Below are positions 1-5,155 of a stretch of DNA of 6,130 bases, in pieces. A model generated the notes under the pieces. That model had not been told where the DNA came from and searched no databases. It was given only the letters and a program-made list of their open reading frames with translations. Source of the stretch: Nitriliruptoraceae bacterium (GTDB lineage Bacteria > Actinomycetota > Nitriliruptoria > Nitriliruptorales > Nitriliruptoraceae); assembly GCA_007134165.1 (NCBI GenBank), contig SLLJ01000031.1, positions 1 through 6,130 on the forward strand, given 5' to 3'. A program made the translations under genes and the position numbers. How positions within the stretch are numbered: the first letter of the stretch is position 1; every line of letters starts with the position of its first letter.

Positions 1-241
1 CCACCGCCTGCGCGTAGGACAACCCCCGCGCATCCAGATCCCGACAGAACAGACCCGAAGGCAACGCCGAGGACCCCGGAACCGGCCCCCAGTACGCCTC
101 CACCTCCGAACGTGGGTACACGGTCTGACAGGGGATGCCGTTGTTCGACGCATCCATCCGCGTCGGCCGCCCCTCGGACTCCCAGTAGGCCGCCGCCTCG
201 GCGTAGGAGAACCCCCGCGCGTGCAGATCCCGGCAGAAAAG
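1..241 (-). repeat. In-frame coding tandem repeat, period 189 bp
   Basis: The codons for LFCRDL...ARG...SYA at 241-191 recur at 52-2, 189 bp (63 residues) apart. The stretch matching CGGGATCTG, then GCGCGGGGGTT, then TCCTACGC is almost identical at DNA level, while the rest of the unit has no second copy inside the window. Close nucleotide identity suggests fairly recent duplication or homogenisation of the extracellular module. The total copy number cannot be seen because the array leaves the window. Confidence 0.8.
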
Positions 242-592
242 GCCCGGCTCCAGGTCATCGATCGGCGACGCCTGGGGCAGCGGCTGCGGCTCGGGCTCTG
301 GCTCCGGGTCGGGCAGCGGCTCGGGCTCCGGGTCAGGCAACGACTCCTCGACCGGCAGCTCGGCGTCGAATGACGCATCGGTTGCTGCGGTCCCCGAACC
401 GTCCGATCGCAGCAGCACGAACCCGAGGGCGACGAGCGCCCCGACCACCACGACCGACAGCCCCACGATCACCCCGACCAGTGCGCCGTTCCCGCCCCGG
501 GCGGGCCCCTCGGGCGGGGGGCCGGACCACGGGCCGGACCACGGGCCGGGCGGGGGACCGGTGGGAGGGGGACCGGATGGCGGGAAGGTCAT
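1..592 (-). CDS. Single-pass membrane protein with two-cysteine extracellular repeats (C-terminus cut by window edge)
   Basis: The start codon is the reverse complement of CAT at 590-592, and the frame stays open for 197 codons to the left edge, so the C-terminus is missing. Residues 1-37 are rich in Pro, Gly and Trp (P-W-S-G twice) and should be cytoplasmic. Residues 38-61 are one strong hydrophobic helix followed by Arg. Residues 78-115 form a Pro/Glu/Asp-rich stalk with D-P-E-P-E-P runs. From residue 118 an extracellular repeat begins with LFCRDL.ARG.SYA.A and continues with YW.SEG.P.RMDA, NGIPCQTVYP and AYW (Cys120 and Cys155, perhaps a disulfide). A second copy starts at residue 181. The D-A-S-N-N-G-I-P-C part resembles the DxDxDGxxCE calcium-binding loop of excalibur domains, but that is an analogy only. 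The ribosome site is weak (GGA about 7 nt upstream). The gene is divergent from the regulator at 877. A surface-exposed role is inferred; the specific function is unknown. Confidence 0.85.
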   Translation of the reverse strand, partial: MTFPPSGPPPTGPPPGPWSGPWSGPPPEGPARGGNGALVGVIVGLSVVVVGALVALGFVLLRSDGSGTAATDASFDAELPVEESLPDPEPEPLPDPEPEPEPQPLPQASPIDDLEPGLFCRDLHARGFSYAEAAAYWESEGRPTRMDASNNGIPCQTVYPRSEVEAYWGPVPGSSALPSGLFCRDLDARGLSYAQAV

Positions 593-616
593 GAGCAGAT
601 CCGCGGAGCCGGGGGG

Positions 617-632
617 CGACGGTCGACCGTCG
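617..632. promoter_or_regulatory. 16-bp perfect palindrome, candidate operator of the leftward gene
   Basis: CGACGGTCGACCGTCG is its own reverse complement. It lies 24 bp upstream of the leftward start codon at 592. A TACGCT hexamer (TAnnnT, -10-like) reads leftward at 645-640, which would put the palindrome at or just after the transcription start. I found no convincing -35 box. An operator role is inferred; a GC-rich perfect palindrome of this length is unlikely but not impossible by chance. Confidence 0.4.
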
Positions 633-785
633 ACACCCAAGCGTAATCCTCGCACCACACCGCCAGTAGAGTCGTGCGGCGGTCCGCGGCGGCCGGCTGC
701 CCCGGACCTGCGTGTCGCGCGCGGGCACAGCGCAGTACTGGTGCGCGAGCGAACACGGTCGTCGATTCGGACGCGCCAGACGTAC

Positions 786-801
786 GCTCCCGACCGGGAG
801 C
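786..801. promoter_or_regulatory. Inverted repeat upstream of the GAF regulator gene
   Basis: GCTCCCG-AC-CGGGAGC is a 7-bp perfect inverted repeat 75 bp before the regulator start codon. A wider pair, GTACGC at 782-787 and GCGTAC at 807-812, flanks it and overlaps its left arm. A TAnnnT hexamer (TACGCT) on the plus strand at 783-788 overlaps the same place. It could be an autoregulatory operator or a leader hairpin. No matching motif was found in front of the aldehyde dehydrogenase, so it is not evidently the same regulator's site. Confidence 0.3.
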
Positions 802-864
802 ACGGTGCGTACCAGTGAGTCGGCGCAATGGCGGAACGGCCGACCAGCGGTCCACCGAAACCCT

Positions 865-869
865 GGGAG
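865..869 (+). promoter_or_regulatory. Ribosome binding site that sets the regulator start
   Basis: GGGAG lies 7 nt before ATG 877. The frame could open earlier at GTG 712, but the added 55 residues are Arg-rich, resemble no domain and lack a comparable ribosome site, so 877 is preferred. Confidence 0.65.
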
Positions 870-876
870 CCCTGGC

Positions 877-2097
877 ATGGCCAGCACCGAGCTGTGGTCG
901 GCACGACGCGAAGCAGAGCGCGCCTGGCACCAGCGCGCCTGGCACCAGCGCGCTGCACCCGAACGCGACACCGGCCTGCGCCCGGAGGTCGCACGCTCCT
1001 GGCATCGCAGCGCGCGCCACGTGGCACCGGACCGGAAGCAGGCCCCGATGGTGGCCGAGGACCGTGCCGGCGAGCGTTGGCGGGAGTCGCCGCTCAGCGC
1101 CGCGGTCGCCGCGCTTGGCGACGAACTGCCCCGCATCGTGACCAGCGGAGGGTTCATCGCGGCCTTCACCGACGAGCATGGCACGATCCTGTTCACCCAT
1201 GGCAGCCACTGGATGCGTGACCGTGCCGCCGAGGTGCACTTCGCGCCCGGCGGCTGCTGGAACGAACAATCGATCGGTACCAACGCACTCGCGCTGGCGC
1301 TGGACTCCCGCGCGCCGTGCGAGGTGTTCTCCGCGGAGCACTTCAGCCAGGCGCTGCACGACTGGGTGTGCTACTCCGCGCCGATCGTCGAACCACAGAC
1401 CGGGCACGTGCACGGGGTGATCGACCTGTCGACGACCTGGGACCGAGCACACCCGCTGGGGCTCGCGACCGCCACGCTGCTGGCCCGACATCTGTCGCTG
1501 CTGCTGCCCCAACGCCGTGCTGGAGGGCAACAACCAGGGCTGGAACTCACGGTGCTGGGTACCAGCGAGGTGCGACTCAACGGTCGAGCCCTCACCCTGC
1601 CACCACGTCAAGTGGAGCTGCTGACCGTGCTCAGCCTGCACCCCGACGGCCTCACGCTCGACGCCCTGCACACCGCCCTGCACCCCGATCTGCGCGTGAA
1701 GCCGACGACGGTGAAGGCCGAGGTCTCGCACCTGCGCCGGGCGTTGGGTGACGGGGTCATCGCCTCGCGCCCCTACCGGCTGACCACCCAGGTGAGCGCC
1801 GACCACCTCCACCTGCTCGACGACCTGGCCGCCGGGCGCACCGGGGCGGCGCTGCGCCGCTACCGCGGGGAGCTGCTGCCCGCCTCGCAGGCGCCCGCGG
1901 TGCGTGAGCACGCCCGCTACCTCGAAGCGGCCCTGCGCCGGTCGGTGCTCACCACCCGCGACCCCGAGTTGCTGTTCGCGCTCGGCGAACAGCTGCCCGA
2001 CGACCTCGAGGTCCACGAGCACACCGTCGACACGATGCGTGCGGATGATCCGCGCCGGGCAATCGCGGCCGCCCGGATCGCGGCCAGCCTCGACTGA
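877..2097 (+). CDS. GAF-domain transcriptional regulator with SARP/OmpR-type winged helix and BTAD-like tail
   Basis: This 406-aa protein probably controls the aldehyde dehydrogenase 97 bp downstream. Residues 35-45 (RPEVARSWHRS) match the N-terminal signature of AcoR-type regulators. Residues about 75-210 are a GAF sensor with the family marks GGCWNEQSIGTNAL (125-138), HF....HDW.CYSAPI and TG.VHGVIDLS. The usual AAA+ sigma-54 domain and Fis helix-turn-helix are absent. Residues about 222-305 instead read as a winged helix of the OmpR/SARP kind (LTVLG..EVRLNGRALTLPPRQ, then VKPTTVKAEVSHLRRALG). Residues 311-406 look like a shortened BTAD region (AALRRYRGELLP, LEAALRRSVL). Actinobacteria generally lack sigma-54, so a direct DNA binder makes sense. 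The ligand is unknown; an aldehyde, alcohol or acetoin-like metabolite is inferred from context. The N-terminus carries a duplicated AWHQR. Domain assignment is from motif reading. Confidence 0.88.
   Translation: MASTELWSARREAERAWHQRAWHQRAAPERDTGLRPEVARSWHRSARHVAPDRKQAPMVAEDRAGERWRESPLSAAVAALGDELPRIVTSGGFIAAFTDEHGTILFTHGSHWMRDRAAEVHFAPGGCWNEQSIGTNALALALDSRAPCEVFSAEHFSQALHDWVCYSAPIVEPQTGHVHGVIDLSTTWDRAHPLGLATATLLARHLSLLLPQRRAGGQQPGLELTVLGTSEVRLNGRALTLPPRQVELLTVLSLHPDGLTLDALHTALHPDLRVKPTTVKAEVSHLRRALGDGVIASRPYRLTTQVSADHLHLLDDLAAGRTGAALRRYRGELLPASQAPAVREHARYLEAALRRSVLTTRDPELLFALGEQLPDDLEVHEHTVDTMRADDPRRAIAAARIAASLD
917..953 (+). repeat. 15-bp in-frame tandem repeat in the regulator gene
   Basis: The unit GCGCCTGGCACCAGC occurs twice without mismatch (920-934 and 935-949), with partial copies on both sides. 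It inserts an extra AWHQR at residues 16-25, just before the AcoR-type signature. The length is a multiple of three, so copy change would keep the frame. It is likely a replication-slippage duplication in a linker. Confidence 0.8.
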
Positions 2098-2106
2098 GCC
2101 GGCGCA

Positions 2107-2126
2107 CCCAACCTTCTCCCAACCTT
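2107..2126 (+). promoter_or_regulatory. Direct repeats with 11-bp period upstream of the aldehyde dehydrogenase
   Basis: CCCAACCTT occurs at 2107-2115 and again at 2118-2126, so equivalent bases sit 11 bp apart, about one helical turn. SARP-family activators, whose DNA-binding domain resembles that of the regulator encoded just upstream, are known to bind direct repeats with this spacing near the -35 region. CATGAT at 2130-2135 is a possible weak -10 (4 of 6 consensus positions). That this is the regulator's binding site is inference. Confidence 0.4.
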
Positions 2127-2145
2127 GCGCATGATCCTCTGCCAC

Positions 2146-2167
2146 CGTGTCGGAGGGAGCCGACACG
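2146..2167. promoter_or_regulatory. 22-bp inverted repeat in the aldehyde dehydrogenase leader
   Basis: CGTGTCGG, six bases (AGGGAG), then CCGACACG form a perfect 8-bp inverted repeat ending 27 bp before ATG 2195. It may be a protein-binding operator. As RNA it would be a stable hairpin whose loop displays AGGGAG, a Shine-Dalgarno-like sequence that recurs at the real ribosome site (2181-2187). Either reading would regulate aldehyde dehydrogenase expression; the sequence does not decide between them. Confidence 0.5.
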
Positions 2168-2180
2168 AGACTCTGGGACG

Positions 2181-2187
2181 AAGGGAG
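2181..2187 (+). promoter_or_regulatory. Ribosome binding site that sets the aldehyde dehydrogenase start
   Basis: AAGGGAG lies 7 nt before ATG 2195. The frame also opens at GTG 2147, but that codon lies inside the left arm of the inverted repeat and would add 16 residues absent from the family, whose members start with MTRYA-like sequence. Confidence 0.75.
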
Positions 2188-2194
2188 ATCCCGT

Positions 2195-3715
2195 ATGACC
2201 CGCTATGCCCCACCGGGCGCGGACGACGCCATCGTCGACTACGCCAAGCGCTACGACAACTTCATCAACGGCACCTGGGTGGCCCCCCGTGAAGGCGAGT
2301 ACTTCGAGAACATCTCGCCGGTCACCGGCAAGCCGTTCGTCGAGGTGGCCCGTTCCTCCGCGGCCGACATCGAACTGGCCCTGGACGCCGCACACGCCGC
2401 CGCGCCCGCCTGGGGGCGGACCTCGGTCACCGAACGCTCCAACATCCTGCTCAAGATCGCCGACCGCATCGAGGAGAACCTCGAGGCGCTGGCCGTGGCC
2501 GAGACCTGGGAGAACGGCAAGCCGGTCCGCGAGACCAAGGCGGCCGACCTGCCGCTGGCCGTCGACCACTTCCGCTACTTCGCCTCGGCGATCCGCGGGC
2601 AGGAGGGATCGATCGGCGAGCTCGACGAGCAGACGGTCGCCTACCACTTCCACGAGCCGCTGGGTGTGGTCGGCCAGATCATCCCGTGGAACTTCCCGAT
2701 CCTGATGGCGACCTGGAAGCTGGCGCCAGCACTCGCGGCCGGCAACGCGGTGGTGCTCAAGCCGGCCGAGCAGACCCCGGCCTCGATCATGAAGGTCATG
2801 GAACTGATCGGTGACCTGCTGCCCGACGGCGTGCTCAACGTCGTCAACGGCTTCGGACTCGAGGCGGGCAAGCCGCTGGCCTCCTCACCGCGGATCGCCA
2901 AGATCGCGTTCACCGGTGAGACCACCACCGGCCGACTGATCATGCAGTACGCCTCGCAGAACCTCATCCCGGTCACACTCGAACTCGGAGGCAAGAGCCC
3001 CAACGTCTTCCTGCCCGACGTGATGGAGGCCGACGACGCGTTCCTCGACAAGGCGCTCGAGGGCTTCGTGATGTTCGCGCTCAACCAGGGCGAGGTGTGC
3101 ACCTGCCCGTCGCGGGCGCTGATTCACGAGTCGATCTACGACGAGTTCCTGTCCCGGGCGATCGCCCGCACCGAAGCGATCGTGTGTGGCGACCCACTCG
3201 ACGACAACACCATGATCGGCGCGCAGGCTTCCAACGACCAGTTCGAGAAGATCCTGAGCTACTTCGACATCGGCCGCGAAGAGGGCGCCAAGGTGCTCAC
3301 CGGCGGCAACGCGCGCACGGTCGAGGGTCTCGAGGACGGCTACTACATCGAGCCCACGGTGCTCGAGGGCACCAACGACATGCGGGTGTTCCAGGAGGAG
3401 ATCTTCGGCCCGGTGGTGGCGGTGACCTCGTTCCGCGACGAGGCGCACGCCCTCGAGATCGCCAACGACACCCTGTACGGGCTCGGCGCCGGGGTGTGGA
3501 CCCGAGACAAGGGCACCGCCTACCGGTTGGGTCGTGGGATCCAGGCCGGGCGGGTCTGGACCAACTGCTACCACGCCTACCCGGCCCACGCCGCGTTCGG
3601 CGGGTACAAGGGTTCGGGCATCGGCCGCGAGAACCACAAGGCGATGCTGTCGCACTACCAGCAGACCAAGAACCTGCTGGTGTCCTACGACCCCAACCCG
3701 ATGGGCTTCTTCTGA
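2195..3715 (+). CDS. NAD(P)+-dependent aldehyde dehydrogenase, ThcA/ExaC/AldB type
   Basis: The cytosolic enzyme oxidises an aldehyde, probably acetaldehyde or a similar short aliphatic one, to the acid with NAD(P)+. The 506-aa length equals, as I recall it, that of Rhodococcus ThcA (EPTC-inducible aldehyde dehydrogenase), and motifs match along the whole chain. PWNF (164-167) carries the oxyanion-hole Asn166. KPAEQTP (189-195) carries the cofactor-binding Lys189. FTGETTTG (239-246) is the Rossmann turn. LELGGKSPN (262-270) holds the general base Glu263. NQGEVCTCPSR (297-307) holds the catalytic Cys302, with a second cysteine, Cys304, typical of the ExaC/AldB/AcoD branch. EEIFGPV (401-407) is the conserved cofactor-contact loop. 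No catalytic residue is missing. The stop overlaps the DUF779 start. The upstream regulator and leader repeats suggest inducible expression. Family is very secure; the physiological aldehyde is inferred. Confidence 0.97.
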   Translation: MTRYAPPGADDAIVDYAKRYDNFINGTWVAPREGEYFENISPVTGKPFVEVARSSAADIELALDAAHAAAPAWGRTSVTERSNILLKIADRIEENLEALAVAETWENGKPVRETKAADLPLAVDHFRYFASAIRGQEGSIGELDEQTVAYHFHEPLGVVGQIIPWNFPILMATWKLAPALAAGNAVVLKPAEQTPASIMKVMELIGDLLPDGVLNVVNGFGLEAGKPLASSPRIAKIAFTGETTTGRLIMQYASQNLIPVTLELGGKSPNVFLPDVMEADDAFLDKALEGFVMFALNQGEVCTCPSRALIHESIYDEFLSRAIARTEAIVCGDPLDDNTMIGAQASNDQFEKILSYFDIGREEGAKVLTGGNARTVEGLEDGYYIEPTVLEGTNDMRVFQEEIFGPVVAVTSFRDEAHALEIANDTLYGLGAGVWTRDKGTAYRLGRGIQAGRVWTNCYHAYPAHAAFGGYKGSGIGRENHKAMLSHYQQTKNLLVSYDPNPMGFF

Positions 3716-4107
3716 TGGTCCAGCGCGTGGCCATCACGCCGGAGGCCGAGGCGCTGCTCGGGCGCCTCGCCCTTCGGCATGGACCGCTGATGTTCCACCA
3801 GTCGGGCGGGTGCTGCGACGGATCCTCGCCGATGTGTTACCCGCGTGACGAATTCATCCTCGGGGATGCGGACGTGCACCTGGGCTGGGTGGCCGACACC
3901 CCCGTGTACATGTCGGTCGCACAGTTCGAGTACTGGTCGCACACCCACCTGACCATCGACGTGGTCCCCGGTCGGGGGGCGGGCTTCAGCGTCGAGGCTC
4001 CCGAAGGCGTGCGGTTCGTTATCCGATCGCGGCTGTTCACCGACGAGGAGACGGCCGAACTCACCCCGCCACCGACCGGCAACCAGCACGAGCCGGCGGC
4101 CGGCTGA
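3715..4107 (+). CDS. DUF779 family protein, cysteine-cluster partner of the aldehyde dehydrogenase
   Basis: The ATG shares its A with the aldehyde dehydrogenase stop (TGATG), and there is no good ribosome site of its own, so translational coupling is likely. The 130-aa product is small and soluble, with no signal peptide or membrane helix. Residues 22-43 (HGPLMFHQSGGCCDG, then PMCYP) contain Cys33, Cys34 and Cys41 with His22 and His28 near, a plausible metal or redox site. A second conserved block, QFEYW.HTHL.IDVVPGRG (70-88), is followed by FSVEAPEGVRFVIRSRLF (91-108). This is the DUF779 signature; in actinobacteria such genes commonly follow this type of aldehyde dehydrogenase, for example Rv0458-Rv0459 in Mycobacterium tuberculosis. 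No biochemical role is established to my knowledge. A metal- or thiol-linked maturation or protection role for the enzyme is only a hypothesis. Confidence 0.93.
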   Translation: MVQRVAITPEAEALLGRLALRHGPLMFHQSGGCCDGSSPMCYPRDEFILGDADVHLGWVADTPVYMSVAQFEYWSHTHLTIDVVPGRGAGFSVEAPEGVRFVIRSRLFTDEETAELTPPPTGNQHEPAAG

Positions 4108-4114
4108 CGCCCCC

Positions 4115-4163
4115 ACCGGCCGGTACGGTTACGGCCGGTCCGGACGCTCCGGGCGTCCGGATC
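4115..4163 (+). terminator. Overlapping GC-rich hairpins after the aldehyde dehydrogenase-DUF779 unit
   Basis: Two alternative stems begin 8 nt after the DUF779 stop. ACCGGCCG at 4115-4122 pairs with CGGCCGGT at 4132-4139 over a 9-nt loop. TCCGGACGC at 4139-4147 pairs with GCGTCCGGA at 4153-4161 over a 5-nt loop, extendable by a G-T and a G-C pair to 4137/4163. A smaller stem, CGAGGT-CGA-ACCTCG, follows at 4170-4184. There is no T-tract, which is common for actinobacterial terminators. A terminator is the likeliest role; an attenuator for the protease gene is possible. Confidence 0.5.
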
Positions 4164-4220
4164 CACGATCGAGGTCGAACCTCGAGGTGACGACCCACAC
4201 CGACCGTGGACGGGGAAGCG

Positions 4221-5147
4221 ATGACACCGGCCGACCAGCGCCCGGACGTGCACGGTACGGGTGAGCCACCGCCCCCACCACCACCGTTCTCCGCCCCTCC
4301 TCCGCCCGGGGGTGTGTGGAGCGCGTCCGGGCCACCCCCAGCCTTCCCGCCCACCCCGGCCTCTTCACCCGCCCCGGCCTTCCCACCCGCCCGACCGACC
4401 TCGCCGCACTGGAGCCAGGTGCCGTGGCGGACCTGGGAGATCGTGGTCATCGGGCTGACCGGGCTGGTCCTGACGCTGGTGGTCGGGGTGCTGGTCGCGG
4501 TCGGGTTCACCGTGACCGGACTGGCCGAACCCGACGACCTGGGCACCTTGACGCTGGTGCTGGTGATCGTGCCCCCGCTGATCGTGCTGGCGATCGCCGG
4601 GTTGTGGATCGGCGGGCGCTACCGCAGCGCCGGCCTGCGAGCCGTGCTCACTCCCGCCGGCCCCCCGCAGACCTCCACCCTGCGAGCACTGGGTCTGGCC
4701 ACGGCCGCCGTGGCGAGTTGGTTCGTTGTCATCCAGTTCGGGTTGGGCTCGTTGGTCGATTGGCTGAGCCCGGGTTTCTTCGACGACGTGCAGTCCGAGC
4801 TCGCCGAGTTGGCCACCGGCAGCCCCGTCGAGGTCGCGGCCCTGGTCATCGCCGCCGTCGTACTCGCGCCGTTGTGGGAGGAGATCTTCTTCCGCGGGCT
4901 GCTGTTCACCGGCATGGAACGCCGGTTCGGCTTCTGGCCGGCGGCGCTGGTCTCGTCACTGGTGTTCGGGCTGGTGCACTTCGAGGGGTTGGCCGCCGGC
5001 AGCGTCTACCTCATGGGACAGACCGCGGTGCTCGGTCTGGTGCTGGCCTGGCTGCTGCGCCGCACGGGCACGCTGCTGGCGCCGATCGCCGCCCACGCGC
5101 TCAACAACGTGATCGCGGTGGGAGTGCTGCTGGCCACGGCGAGCTGA
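4221..5147 (+). CDS. CPBP-family intramembrane metalloprotease (Abi/Rce1-like) with proline-rich N-terminal tail
   Basis: This 308-aa membrane protein has the CPBP (CAAX protease and bacteriocin-processing) signature: LWEEIFFRG (Glu220, Glu221, Arg225; the EExxxR motif), FGLVH (Phe249, His253) and AHALNN (His292, Asn296). These residues line the metal and catalytic site in the Rce1 fold. Hydrophobic segments lie at about 73-99, 107-131, 155-177, 203-218, 240-256, 264-280 and 287-305. Residues 14-63 form a Pro/Ala/Ser-rich cytoplasmic tail with a run of seven prolines, unusual beyond the core domain. ATG 4221 follows GGGGAAG closely; the alternative GTG 4206 would add five residues and lies 15 nt from GAGGTGA, which is too far. 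The next gene starts 8 nt after the stop. The substrate is unknown; bacterial members act in peptide processing, self-immunity or membrane-protein turnover. Confidence 0.93.
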   Translation: MTPADQRPDVHGTGEPPPPPPPFSAPPPPGGVWSASGPPPAFPPTPASSPAPAFPPARPTSPHWSQVPWRTWEIVVIGLTGLVLTLVVGVLVAVGFTVTGLAEPDDLGTLTLVLVIVPPLIVLAIAGLWIGGRYRSAGLRAVLTPAGPPQTSTLRALGLATAAVASWFVVIQFGLGSLVDWLSPGFFDDVQSELAELATGSPVEVAALVIAAVVLAPLWEEIFFRGLLFTGMERRFGFWPAALVSSLVFGLVHFEGLAAGSVYLMGQTAVLGLVLAWLLRRTGTLLAPIAAHALNNVIAVGVLLATAS

Positions 5148-5155
5148 GCGGAAAC

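Larger units (their letters stand above)
593..876. other. Divergent intergenic region between the membrane protein and the regulator
   Basis: These 284 bases separate two genes reading outwards and must hold both promoters. Apart from the palindrome at 617-632 and the inverted repeat at 786-801 I see no recognisable sigma-70-type promoter pair, no tRNA and no convincing small gene. Several frames are open here, but only through lack of stop codons in GC-rich DNA. Confidence 0.6.

Noticed and set aside
112..594. Plus-strand open frame of 160 codons
   Set aside because: Antisense to the repeat-bearing membrane protein; Arg/Pro/Ala-rich with no recognisable motif.
712..876. GTG 712 as an earlier start for the regulator
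   Set aside because: No ribosome site, no conserved sequence in the added 55 residues, and a good GGGAG 7 nt before ATG 877.
333..1283. Minus-strand open frame of 316 codons
   Set aside because: It crosses the divergent intergenic region, overlaps the membrane-protein gene out of frame and reads as low-complexity Arg/Pro-rich sequence.
589..2166. Long minus-strand open frame (525 codons) antisense to the regulator
   Set aside because: It mirrors the codon structure of the regulator, which has clear GAF and winged-helix motifs. The antisense translation is Gly/Arg/Val-rich without any family signature.
2885..3655. Minus-strand open frame of 256 codons
   Set aside because: Shadow of the aldehyde dehydrogenase, whose catalytic motifs are intact on the plus strand.
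4316..5155. Upstream part of the frame that ends in the 180-aa protein
   Set aside because: It overlaps the CPBP protease in another frame and is Arg/Gly-rich. Coding character changes sharply at GTG 5156.
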